A stretch of DNA of 14,885 nt from RGIG4608 sp045631445 (GCA_045631445.1 JAZQUS010000114.1:1-14885); one strand, 5' to 3'. Counted from the stretch's first letter, positions 7,031 to 14,583 are shown. Numbers and translations are program-made. Notes: generated from the sequence alone by a model not told the origin.

Positions 7031-7447
7031 TCAAATTTTGATTTATCGGGAAGTTACAAAGATAAAAATTTTCGCTTTTTTGAAAAAAAAGCTCGCAAAA
7101 AACTTTTAATCGTGTTATGGTAAACAAATTTCGCGCAATGCGCGTGACTCGCAATCACACGCGCTCGTCACACTCGTTTTTGTTGCACAGATGCAACAAA
7201 AACCGCGCCTTGCTACTCTGCACATAGAGTTTTTGATAGCAAAATGGTTACGTTTGGCATTAGCAAATCACAGATTTTGCGAATGTATGAGCAAAATCGT
7301 TATGTAATGTTTGATTTCAATCAAACATTACGATTTGCGCGGATTAATTTAATACCCACGATTAAAAAGTTTTGGGGTTATAGGGGGATTTTTCAAAATC
7401 CCCCTAAATCTTTTCTCAACTATCTTTTCACCGATAAATCCCAATTT
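7031..7447. repeat. Modular hairpin-rich intergenic repeat, copy B, with inverted ends
   Basis: This occupies nearly the whole tsaE-tsaB gap and ends 1 bp from the tsaE stop codon. No gene is supported inside. The ends are inverted copies of each other: GATTTATCGG (7040-7049) against CCGATAAATC (7431-7440), and AAAACTTTTAATCGTG (7099-7114) against 7357-7373 with one extra A. Each end also has a TTTT-GA-AAAA type hairpin (7074-7092 and 7382-7405). Inside are an 11-bp hairpin (7177-7187/7192-7202), the nested-hairpin core (7210-7242) and a 13-bp perfect hairpin (7304-7316/7319-7331). A block of 55 bp (7198-7252) matches copy C (14750-14804) at 53 positions. Long inverted ends without a transposase suggest a MITE-like origin. 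Confidence 0.8.
7382..7405 (-). terminator. Terminator-like hairpin after tsaE (inside repeat B)
   Basis: AGGGGGATTTT (7382-7392) and AAAATCCCCCT (7395-7405) form an 11-bp perfect stem with a 2-nt loop, about 45 bp downstream of the tsaE stop. On the minus strand it is followed by ATAACCCCAAAACTTTTTAATC. The stem is strong but the T-run is short and distant, so termination is possible but unproven. Confidence 0.4.
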
Positions 7448-7448
7448 A

Positions 7449-7898
7449 TTAGAGTATTATTTTAATATTTCTTTCATCAGGCTTTTCAAGATTAGTTTTA
7501 GCAATTTCGACCCTAATATGCTCATTAGGGATTGCGTAGGGGATATTTTCACTCCACTCTACAAGGCAGATTGAACCGTCGTCAAGGTAATCGTAATATC
7601 CAATGGAATAGAGGTCATCCTCGTCGGTTATGCGGTACATATCGAAGTGAAAAACGCGTCTACCACTCTTGGTTGGATACTCATTAACGAGCGCGAAGGT
7701 GGGGGAACGCACAAGCGCTGAGGGTGAAAACACCTTTGTAAATCCGCGAACGAAAGCGGTTTTTCCAACACCCAAATCACCATAGAGCGCCACGAATGAG
7801 GGAAGTGAGAGGTCGTTCCTAATCATTTCTGCAAGCTCAAAGCCGACCGCCTCGGTTTCTTCAGGTGAATTAGTAATAATTTCTTTCAAAATTGCCAT
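7449..7898 (-). CDS. tsaE: tRNA threonylcarbamoyladenosine biosynthesis ATPase TsaE
   Basis: TsaE is the P-loop ATPase that drives turnover of the TsaB-TsaD complex in t6A37 synthesis. The 149 residues fit the family. Motifs are LYGDLGVGKTAFVRGF (38-53, Walker A with K46 and T47), VRSPTFALVNEY (63-74), HFDMYRI and DLYSIGYYDYLDDGSICLVEWSENI, where the VEWxE segment is characteristic. It starts at the last base of the preceding DUF896 stop (TAATG), so translation is probably coupled; no strong separate ribosome binding site is seen. Repeat B begins 1 bp beyond the stop codon, cutting the gene off from tsaB. Confidence 0.95.
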   Translation of the reverse strand: MAILKEIITNSPEETEAVGFELAEMIRNDLSLPSFVALYGDLGVGKTAFVRGFTKVFSPSALVRSPTFALVNEYPTKSGRRVFHFDMYRITDEDDLYSIGYYDYLDDGSICLVEWSENIPYAIPNEHIRVEIAKTNLEKPDERNIKIIL

Positions 7899-8110
7899 TA
7901 TTTCTTTTTTGCAACCTCGGTGAATTTCTTTTTAGACCCATCGGGATACTGAACAACCGTGCTTTCAAGCTGTGCGCCGAAGGATGCGCGGATTTCGGCA
8001 ACGTACTCCATACGGAGCGCGTGTTGTTCTGCCTTTTCTTCTTCAGTTAACTCGCGAACCTTCTGCTCGTGAGCATAATATTTAATTTTATCAAGCTTTG
8101 CTCTTTCCAT
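7898..8110 (-). CDS. DUF896 (UPF0291, YnzC-like) small protein
   Basis: The 70 residues match the pattern of the DUF896/YnzC family: a basic N-terminal helix (MERAKLDKIKYYAHEQK), the conserved LTEEEKAEQHALRMEYVAE (21-39) helical hairpin, and R41 followed by a short C-terminal PDGSKKKFTEV segment. Bacillus subtilis YnzC is a small helical protein reported as a partner in the SOS-related operon; the biochemical role of the family is not settled. AAGGAG precedes the ATG by a few bases. The gene lies between the ABC exporter (9-bp gap) and tsaE (1-bp overlap), so all three appear to be one transcript. Confidence 0.88.
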   Translation of the reverse strand: MERAKLDKIKYYAHEQKVRELTEEEKAEQHALRMEYVAEIRASFGAQLESTVVQYPDGSKKKFTEVAKKK

Positions 8111-8119
8111 TTTAACTCC

Positions 8120-9880
8120 TTAATCAGTAAATGAATACATTTTGTAAAGGTCGGCATAGAGACCACCTTTTTCGATAAGCTCTTTGTGAGTGCCGCTTTC
8201 TTCAATTCCGTTTTCGGTGAGAACCAAAATTCTATCGGCATTCTTAATTGTTGTCAAGCGGTGAGCAACGGTAAATGTTGTTCTGCCCTTGGCGAGCTTT
8301 TCAAGGGATTGCTGAATGAGATATTCACTCTCGTTGTCAAGCGCACTTGTAGCCTCGTCGAGAATGAGGATTGGGGGATTTTTGAGGAACACGCGAGCAA
8401 TTGAAATTCTCTGCTTTTGTCCGCCTGAAAGCTTAACACCGCGTTCACCAACATAGGTGTCATATCCATCGGGGAGAGTGAGAATAAAATCGTGCGCGCC
8501 TGCCAATTTTGCCGCCTCGATAATTTCTTCTTCGGTGCAATTGGGTTTGCCGTATGCGATATTTTCGCGAACACTACCTGAGAAAAGGTAAACATCCTGT
8601 TGAACGATACCAATATGCTCGCGGAGTGATTTTTGTGTGATGTTTTTGATTTCCTTGCCGTCAATCAAAATTCTGCCGTCGTTTGCCTCGTAGAATCGGG
8701 GAATGAGGGCGCAAAGAGTTGTTTTTCCGCCACCCGAAGGTCCAACGAGAGCAACGCTTTCACCTGCTTTGACGTGGAGATTGAGCTTGCAGAGAACGTT
8801 CTTTTCCGTTCCGCTATAACGGAAGGTGAGGTTTTCAAAGGTGATGTCCCCCTTAACGTTTTCGATTGCTTCGGCATCTTTGCTATCCTCGATGTCGGGG
8901 TCGATGTCCATAATCTCGCAGAAGCGCTCGATACCTGTCATACCGCGTTGGAACTGTTCGGTAAATTCAACAAGGCGGCGGATTGAGTTGAGAAGCATGC
9001 TTGCAAAGAGCATGAATGCGATGAAGTCCGCGCTGTTAATCTTGCCGTCGGCAAGGAAGAACGCGCCTGCAACTACGACGATTATGTAAAGCGCGCCGTC
9101 AAAAAATCTTGTTGAGCTTTGGAACGCGCCCATGTATTTATAAACCTTTTTCTTAACGGAGAGAAAGCTTGAGTTGCTCTTTTCAAACTTTTTGATTTCG
9201 GTTTCTTCATTTGCAAAGGATTTAACCTCGTGAATACCAAGCAAGCTGTCCTCAACCTGTGAGTTAAGCTCACCGACGATGCGGCGGCTCTCCTTAAATC
9301 CTTCTTTCATCTTTGTTCTGAAGCGAGTCATACAAATAATCATCACGGGTACTATCGCAAAGATGAGGAGAGTGAGGGGGATATTTATCGTGCAAAGAAT
9401 TGTGAACGATGCGATGATTTTGATGCCTGCGATGAAGAATTCCTCGGGACAGTGGTGAGCAAATTCGGTGACGTCGAAAAGGTCACTTGTAATTCTTGAC
9501 ATCAAAGTACCGATTTTGGTGTTATCATAATACGAGAACGAGAGCTTTTGAAGATGCGTAAAGAAATCGCGACGCATGTCCGTTTCAATCTTTGAGCCCA
9601 TTACGTGACCGGTTGATGCCATATAGTAGTATGCCGCCGTGTCGATGAGACGAAGCACCAAATAAATGATACCGCAGGTGAGAATGAATTTAGGTGTGAG
9701 TGAAGCAATATCCGTTTCGGCTCTACCCGTGATTTCGCGCGCGATGAGGGGGAGAACGATTTCAACCACCGTCGTGAGTGACGCGCAGAGTAAATCAAGC
9801 ACCAAAATCCACTTGTATTTTTTATAATAGGGCAAAAATCTTGTCAATAATTCACCCTTTTTCTTCTTGTTTTCTGCCAT
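8120..9880 (-). CDS. ABC exporter, fused permease and ATPase
   Basis: This is a half-transporter of the MsbA/BmrA/YfiB type, acting as a dimer in the cytoplasmic membrane. The 586 residues contain a six-helix transmembrane domain (about 24-300, with clear hydrophobic segments near 24-46, 63-85, 147-185 and 260-300), followed by a nucleotide-binding domain from about 345. ATPase motifs: Walker A GPSGGGKT (380-387), Q-loop VQQDVYLF (426-433), signature LSGGQKQR (484-491), Walker B ILILDE (504-509) with catalytic E509, and H-loop H540 in AHRL. All are intact, so a homodimer could hydrolyse ATP. The substrate cannot be read from sequence; lipid, drug or peptide export are all possible. AAAGGA lies before the start and an extended -10 promoter at 9920-9928. 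It heads the unit with the DUF896 gene and tsaE. Confidence 0.95.
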   Translation of the reverse strand: MAENKKKKGELLTRFLPYYKKYKWILVLDLLCASLTTVVEIVLPLIAREITGRAETDIASLTPKFILTCGIIYLVLRLIDTAAYYYMASTGHVMGSKIETDMRRDFFTHLQKLSFSYYDNTKIGTLMSRITSDLFDVTEFAHHCPEEFFIAGIKIIASFTILCTINIPLTLLIFAIVPVMIICMTRFRTKMKEGFKESRRIVGELNSQVEDSLLGIHEVKSFANEETEIKKFEKSNSSFLSVKKKVYKYMGAFQSSTRFFDGALYIIVVVAGAFFLADGKINSADFIAFMLFASMLLNSIRRLVEFTEQFQRGMTGIERFCEIMDIDPDIEDSKDAEAIENVKGDITFENLTFRYSGTEKNVLCKLNLHVKAGESVALVGPSGGGKTTLCALIPRFYEANDGRILIDGKEIKNITQKSLREHIGIVQQDVYLFSGSVRENIAYGKPNCTEEEIIEAAKLAGAHDFILTLPDGYDTYVGERGVKLSGGQKQRISIARVFLKNPPILILDEATSALDNESEYLIQQSLEKLAKGRTTFTVAHRLTTIKNADRILVLTENGIEESGTHKELIEKGGLYADLYKMYSFTD

Positions 9881-9919
9881 TTTTATGTTTTCCTTTATTT
9901 TATATCTCTTAATTATATT

Positions 9920-9928
9920 AGTATATCA
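9920..9928 (-). promoter_or_regulatory. Extended -10 promoter for the ABC exporter unit
   Basis: TGATATACT on the minus strand is an extended -10 element about 40 bp upstream of the start codon. The -35 position 17 bp away (TTTAAA) is poor, which fits an extended -10 promoter. Confidence 0.5.
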
Positions 9929-9959
9929 TATATTTTAATAAATTTAAAGGGGTTTTGAG

Positions 9960-10059
9960 AAAAAAGTGTAAAAATGATGTGATATATCTATGAGAGTTGA
10001 CAAAAAAATAAAAATATGATAAAATTAATAAAAAAATTTGTTTTTTATTACACTTTTTT
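9960..10059. repeat. Inverted repeat around the lipoprotein promoter
   Basis: AAAAAAGTGTAA (9960-9971) and TTACACTTTTTT (10048-10059) form a 12-bp perfect inverted repeat. The promoter boxes at 9997-10025 lie between the arms. The second arm also takes part in a local hairpin ACTTTTTT/AAAAAAGT (10052-10069) in the predicted leader. Low complexity makes a chance match possible. Confidence 0.35.
9997..10025 (+). promoter_or_regulatory. Near-consensus sigma-A promoter for the LRR lipoprotein
   Basis: TTGACA (9997-10002) is followed after 17 bp by TAAAAT (10020-10025), with TG one base before the -10 box. The leader is about 78 nt and carries a small A/T hairpin (10052-10069). Confidence 0.85.
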
Positions 10060-10094
10060 GAAAAAAAGTTGACTTATAGTATAGAATGATTTTC

Positions 10095-10101
10095 AAGGAG
10101 G
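10095..10101 (+). promoter_or_regulatory. Ribosome binding site fixing the lipoprotein start
   Basis: AAGGAGG lies 8 nt before ATG 10110. An in-frame ATG at 10086 lies upstream of it and has no ribosome binding site, so 10110 is the real start; it also places the signal peptide at the N-terminus. Confidence 0.9.
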
Positions 10102-10109
10102 AAAGCATT

Positions 10110-12023
10110 ATGAAAAAAACAACCTTATTTTTGCCAATCTTACTTACTCTGCTTGCTGTTTTACCATTTACTTCTTGTGATATTTCTGATCTTATTTTCA
10201 AGAGAGCAATAATCACCGAGAGTGAATGGTATGAAAATATGCAGCTCACTAACTATACGATAAACATTAAAGAAGGCAATGAACATATTACTGTTATGGC
10301 TGCGGATAGCCTGTTCAAAATACAAAATGATATTCAAATTTCAGTTTTTGATTTTGAAAGCGGTTTGAATTATGTAAAATCATCAATGGGGTGGATAGCA
10401 ACGGAATTTGATGATTCAGTTTCTGAGGAATGGATAAAACTGGGCTTTAATCAATATATGCCTAAAATTTCCTTTGATGAAGTATCGTATAACGATGAAA
10501 AAAGAGCGTACACAATAGTTAATAACTATATTTCGGGTGAGTTGTATTTTCAAGAAGGTGTTCTTACGCATGCCAAATTTTCGTTATATGACAATAAGAT
10601 TTTTAAACAAATTCAAATTACCGATATTGGCAAAACCACCATTGAAGTTGGAGAATATACGGTTATTGGTCAGGGAACGGTAAACCCCAATGATGCGGAT
10701 GAGGATGCAATTACCACTGTTACCAAAGAAGAGTGGTGGAAGATTGCCAATGCTAAAAACTATACAATTAACGCATATTTTAACGTTTTAGGAACCCAAT
10801 TAAGCAAGGTTGAAGTGAAGGCAACTAATAGTTCAATGAAAACATCTGTTAGTGTGATGGGAAATGTGGAGATTACTTATTATACACTCGTGGACGGTAT
10901 TTCATATAAAATAACCAAGCAGAGCAATGGCAAATATGTTGCAGATCTTGACGAATATAAGCCCAAAACTCTTTTGGCTTTGACCGAATATGACTTAATA
11001 TTTGAAGATTTTATTTATAACGAAAATGGAAGATATTATTTTGCAAATACAAAAGAAGAAACCGTTTATTTGTATTTTGACAATTCTAATCTTACTAAGA
11101 TAATAATTATACCTTCGAAAAAAAGTGATTCAGGGGTTGGCGAAATAATATGTGCTATTAAGGATCTTGGTACAACTGAAATTGATATTCCCAAATATGA
11201 GATTGTTGATAGTCAAGTTGAACTTACTTATGAGCTTAATTCTGATGAAACCGGATATATAGTTAAGGGTATGGGCGCAAACGAAGGAGTAAATATTACT
11301 ATTCCGTCCGTTTATAATGGATTGCCCGTAGTAGGCATTGCAGAAAATGCATTCAGACACAAAAATATTGTGAGAGTTGTTATACCGGATTCTGTTGTTG
11401 ATATTGAACCATATGCTTTTGCGTATTGTAGATCACTAATAAGTATAACTATTGGAAATTCGGTAACTAATATTGGTAGTTCTGCTTTTATACAATGTGA
11501 ATCTCTTGAAAATATAGTTATTCCGGATTCTGTGATAACTATTAGTGATTCTGCGTTTAAGGGGTGTTGGCGTCTTAAGAGTGTTATAATTGGAGATTCG
11601 GTAAAAAATATTGGCAACAGTGTTTTTTATGGTTGCTATGCTTTAGAGAATATTCAAATGGGCAAATCAGTTCAGTATTTAGGCGATGAAGTATTTGTGA
11701 GTAATAAAAAACTGAAGAGTATAACTATTTCCAATTCAGTGTTAAATATCGGCGACAAGGTTTTTAAGGATTGTATAAATCTTGAAAATATTGTTTTGGG
11801 TAATTCCGTGAAGATTTTGGGATATCAAGTGTTTGAAGGATGTACCGCCCTATCAAGTATTATTATTCCCAAGAGTCTAGAATATACGGGGTCATATTTG
11901 TTCCTATATTGCGACAACATTCAGATATATTGCGAGGCGGATGAGAAACCAATAGGTTGGTCGCAGCTTTGGAATAAAAACGTAGTTCCTGAGGTTATAT
12001 GGGGATATACGGCAGAAGAATAA
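10110..12023 (+). CDS. Surface lipoprotein with duplicated N-terminal domain and BspA-type leucine-rich repeats
   Basis: The product is 637 residues from ATG 10110. It begins MKKTTLFLPILLTLLAVLPF and continues TSC, a lipoprotein signal with lipidated C23. Next come two related domains of about 165-170 residues: one starts at ESEWYENMQLTNYTIN (37-52) and ends near IGKTTIEVGEYTVI; the other starts at KEEWWKIANAKNYTIN (206-221) and ends near LGTTEIDIPKYEIV. Their matching starts and ends show a tandem duplication of an unrecognised fold. Residues about 396-608 form a BspA-like LRR_5 array: one entry unit, then eight units of exactly 23 residues with the pattern I-x-x-S-V-x-x-I-x-x-x-x-F-x-x-C-x-x-L. 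Such proteins are surface-anchored and often bind host or other cells, but the ligand here is unknown. It has its own promoter and terminator and is a single-gene unit. Confidence 0.92.
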   Translation: MKKTTLFLPILLTLLAVLPFTSCDISDLIFKRAIITESEWYENMQLTNYTINIKEGNEHITVMAADSLFKIQNDIQISVFDFESGLNYVKSSMGWIATEFDDSVSEEWIKLGFNQYMPKISFDEVSYNDEKRAYTIVNNYISGELYFQEGVLTHAKFSLYDNKIFKQIQITDIGKTTIEVGEYTVIGQGTVNPNDADEDAITTVTKEEWWKIANAKNYTINAYFNVLGTQLSKVEVKATNSSMKTSVSVMGNVEITYYTLVDGISYKITKQSNGKYVADLDEYKPKTLLALTEYDLIFEDFIYNENGRYYFANTKEETVYLYFDNSNLTKIIIIPSKKSDSGVGEIICAIKDLGTTEIDIPKYEIVDSQVELTYELNSDETGYIVKGMGANEGVNITIPSVYNGLPVVGIAENAFRHKNIVRVVIPDSVVDIEPYAFAYCRSLISITIGNSVTNIGSSAFIQCESLENIVIPDSVITISDSAFKGCWRLKSVIIGDSVKNIGNSVFYGCYALENIQMGKSVQYLGDEVFVSNKKLKSITISNSVLNIGDKVFKDCINLENIVLGNSVKILGYQVFEGCTALSSIIIPKSLEYTGSYLFLYCDNIQIYCEADEKPIGWSQLWNKNVVPEVIWGYTAEE

Positions 12024-12030
12024 AAAATAA

Positions 12031-12068
12031 AAAAGCACGGGGCGTTATTTTGAATGCCCTGTGCTTTT
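12031..12068. terminator. Bidirectional intrinsic terminator between lipoprotein gene and clpC
   Basis: AAAAGCACGGGGCGTT (12031-12046) and AATGCCCTGTGCTTTT (12053-12068) pair over 16 positions with only two G-U pairs, around a 6-nt loop. The plus strand ends in a run of T (12065-12070); the A-rich left flank (12022-12034) gives a T-run on the minus strand. It lies 7 bp after the lipoprotein stop and 26 bp past the end of clpC. Confidence 0.93.
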
Positions 12069-12094
12069 TTATGTTTCGAAAAAGACTGAAAATA

Positions 12095-14506
12095 TTAAAC
12101 AAAAATTATATTCTCATCCTTGTTTAAGCTAATGATGAATTTATCCCCCGCTTTTGCTTGATTTTCGAGCAATTTGTTGGAAATCGGATTTTCAACGAGC
12201 CGTCTTATTTCGCGCCGAAGCTGACGCGCGCCCGCACGAGAATTAAATGCTTCGTTTACGATTTTTTCTTTAACGCTATCATCAAAATCAACCTCAATTC
12301 CAAGTGATAAAATGCGTTCAGAAAGGGATGTTAGGAGTTGACTGCAAATTTTAGCGAGATTTTCTTTGCTTAAACTATTAAAAATCACAATTTCATCGAT
12401 TCTATTCAAAAATTCAGGTTTAAAGGTATTTTCCAGTGCTTTTTTTATTGTTTTTTCACGTTCCTTCACACGCGAATTTTCATTTTGATTGCTAAAAAAT
12501 CCAAGTGAAGTGCTATCCTTTAACTCTGCACCAAGATTTGATGTCATCACGATAATAGTTTCCTTGAAGCTAACGTGTCGACCTTGTGAGTCCGTTAGTG
12601 TGCCGTCTTCCAGTATTTGAAGCAATAGATTAAAAACGTCGGGGTGTGCTTTTTCAATTTCATCAAAAAGAAGGATTGAATATGGATTTCGTCTAACTTT
12701 TTCAGTGAGTATGCCACCGTCACCGTAACCAATATAGCCCGCAGGTGCACCGATTAATTTTGAAACGCTGTGCTTTTCCATATATTCCGACATATCAAAG
12801 CGAATTAGCGCATTTTTAGAGCCGAAAAGTATTTCTGCAAGACAGATGCAAAGTTCGGTTTTTCCAACGCCTGACGGACCGATAAAAATAAACGAGCCCG
12901 TTGGTTGCTTGGGATTTTTTAATCCGAGTCGGGAGCGTTTTATTGACTGGGACACAAGTGAAATTGCCTCGTCCTGACCGACTATTTGCGATCTCAAGTC
13001 GGCTTCAAGTGAAAGCAATTTTTCTTTTTCACCTTCAACAAGCTTACTAATTGGAATACCCGTCCAATCGCGAACAATCTCAGCTACATCTTCATGTGTG
13101 ACACACAAATTAGCGGAATAATCGTTGCTTAAATTGGAAATTGCCTGCGCGCGTTTTTCAAGCTCACCTATTTTATTTCCAAGCTCGCGCGCCTCCTTTA
13201 ATCTTCTTGAAAGAACTGCATTTTCGCGTTCGGCACACAATTTTGATATCTCATTCTCTATTCTATGTTTTTCGTCAGGTGCAGAAAATCCTCGAATTTT
13301 TACTCTCGACGCCGCTTCGTCAATGAGGTCAATTGCTTTATCGGGTAGAAATCTATCGTTAATGTATTTTTGAGAAAGCTCAACCGCACAAATGATTGCT
13401 TCGTCGGTGATTGTAAGTCCGTGGTGCGCCTCATATCGTGGCTTTAAGCCCAAAAGTATGTTTTGGGCATCCTTCGTGCTTGGCTCGTTAACGATTACGG
13501 GTTGAAATCGACGTTCAAGCGCGGGATCCCTCTCGATATGCTTGCGATATTCGTTAATAGTGGTTGCGCCTATTATTTGAATTTCACCGCGAGAGAGGGC
13601 GGGCTTTAAAATGTTTGCCGCATCAATAGCCCCCTCTGCACTGCCTGCTCCAATAATGGTGTGGATTTCGTCTATAAACAGAATGATATTGGGATTTTGC
13701 AAGCATTCGCGCATTATTTTTTTGATTCTTTCTTCAAATTCACCGCGGTATTTTGCGCCAGCTATGAGCGATGGAATATCAAGTGAGAAAATCGTTTTAT
13801 TCATAAGCGGCGGAGGAATAGTTCCGTTTGCAATTCGCATAGATAGACCTTCAATAACCGCCGTTTTCCCAACTCCTGCCTCACCGATGAGGCAGGGATT
13901 GTTTTTTGTTCTTCGCGAAAGTATCTGAATAACGCGCTCGGTTTCCTTATCACGGCAGAGCGTGGGGTCAATTTTTCCGCTTTTTGCAAGAGAAACGAGA
14001 TTTCTGCCAAAGGATTCAATAGCGCTTTTCTCCTCTTTTTGCTTGGTTTCGGTTGTCCTCGGCGGCTTTTGTGAAGAGCTTATAAATGCAAGAATATCAC
14101 TTTTCATTTCGTGTGTGTATAGTCCGCTCTGCTCAAGCAGTCGCGTGGCGGGACAATCACTTTCGCAAAGAATGGAATAGAGCAGGTGCTCACTGCCAAT
14201 AAGCTCCTGAGAATTTTTTTCGCAAAGAAGCGCGGAATTATCTATGATTTTTCGAAGCAAAGGACTTGTGTCGCGTGAAGTTAGAATGGTTTTTTCGCTA
14301 TTGGCGGCTGAACTTTTCATCTCCGATTTGATTTTTGTCAATGTGATTCCTCTTTTGTTGAGCATTCGCGCGGCAACACTATCGCGCTCGGATAAAAGTC
14401 CAATAAGAAGGTGCTCACTTCCTATATAGGTGTGACCAAGCTCCTGAGCAATACTTACTGATAGTGCAAGAGCATTTTGTGCCTTTGTGGTGAATTTGTT
14501 TTCCAT
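12095..14506 (-). CDS. clpC: ClpC-type AAA+ unfoldase, ATP-binding subunit of Clp protease
   Basis: This hexameric unfoldase feeds substrates to ClpP. The 803 residues show two N-terminal Clp repeats (about 6-140), AAA domain 1 with Walker A GEAGVGKT (208-215), Walker B LFIDE (276-280), and paired arginines R332/R333; a short coiled middle domain (about 410-460, ClpC length, not the long ClpB arm); and AAA domain 2 with Walker A GPSGVGKT (543-550), Walker B LLFDE (612-616), N657 and R702. LGF (668-670) sits where ClpC has its ClpP-binding VGF loop, so it is a protease partner and not a ClpB disaggregase. I saw no UVR motif. The start follows a GGAGTG ribosome binding site. No CtsR-type heptad repeat or CIRCE element is visible upstream, and mcsA, mcsB and ctsR are not adjacent downstream. 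Confidence 0.93.
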   Translation of the reverse strand: MENKFTTKAQNALALSVSIAQELGHTYIGSEHLLIGLLSERDSVAARMLNKRGITLTKIKSEMKSSAANSEKTILTSRDTSPLLRKIIDNSALLCEKNSQELIGSEHLLYSILCESDCPATRLLEQSGLYTHEMKSDILAFISSSQKPPRTTETKQKEEKSAIESFGRNLVSLAKSGKIDPTLCRDKETERVIQILSRRTKNNPCLIGEAGVGKTAVIEGLSMRIANGTIPPPLMNKTIFSLDIPSLIAGAKYRGEFEERIKKIMRECLQNPNIILFIDEIHTIIGAGSAEGAIDAANILKPALSRGEIQIIGATTINEYRKHIERDPALERRFQPVIVNEPSTKDAQNILLGLKPRYEAHHGLTITDEAIICAVELSQKYINDRFLPDKAIDLIDEAASRVKIRGFSAPDEKHRIENEISKLCAERENAVLSRRLKEARELGNKIGELEKRAQAISNLSNDYSANLCVTHEDVAEIVRDWTGIPISKLVEGEKEKLLSLEADLRSQIVGQDEAISLVSQSIKRSRLGLKNPKQPTGSFIFIGPSGVGKTELCICLAEILFGSKNALIRFDMSEYMEKHSVSKLIGAPAGYIGYGDGGILTEKVRRNPYSILLFDEIEKAHPDVFNLLLQILEDGTLTDSQGRHVSFKETIIVMTSNLGAELKDSTSLGFFSNQNENSRVKEREKTIKKALENTFKPEFLNRIDEIVIFNSLSKENLAKICSQLLTSLSERILSLGIEVDFDDSVKEKIVNEAFNSRAGARQLRREIRRLVENPISNKLLENQAKAGDKFIISLNKDENIIFV

Positions 14507-14539
14507 ATTTCACTCCGATTATCTAAAAAATATACATAT

Positions 14540-14545
14540 ATTATA
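14540..14545 (-). promoter_or_regulatory. Candidate -10 box for clpC
   Basis: A perfect TATAAT on the minus strand lies about 34 bp upstream of the clpC start. No good -35 hexamer is seen at 16-18 bp, so activator-assisted or weak transcription is possible. The box lies between repeat C and the gene. Confidence 0.45.
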
Positions 14546-14583
14546 GACGGATTGTGATGGATTAATTACTGTGAACGAAATTT

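Noticed and set aside
7244..7465. Plus-strand open frame of 73 codons inside repeat B
   Set aside because: It consists of the repeat core, palindromes and terminal inverted repeat, with no ribosome binding site; it also runs into tsaE on the other strand.
10069..10080. TTGACT at 10069-10074 as a second lipoprotein promoter
   Set aside because: No -10 box lies 16-18 bp downstream; that stretch is the ribosome binding site.
10086..10109. ATG at 10086 as start of the lipoprotein
   Set aside because: It has no ribosome binding site and would put eight charged residues ahead of a signal peptide that otherwise begins cleanly at 10110.
11382..11933. Regular 69-bp period read as a CRISPR or tandem DNA repeat
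   Set aside because: The period comes from 23-residue LRR units in a coding frame; the DNA units are diverged and there are no spacers.
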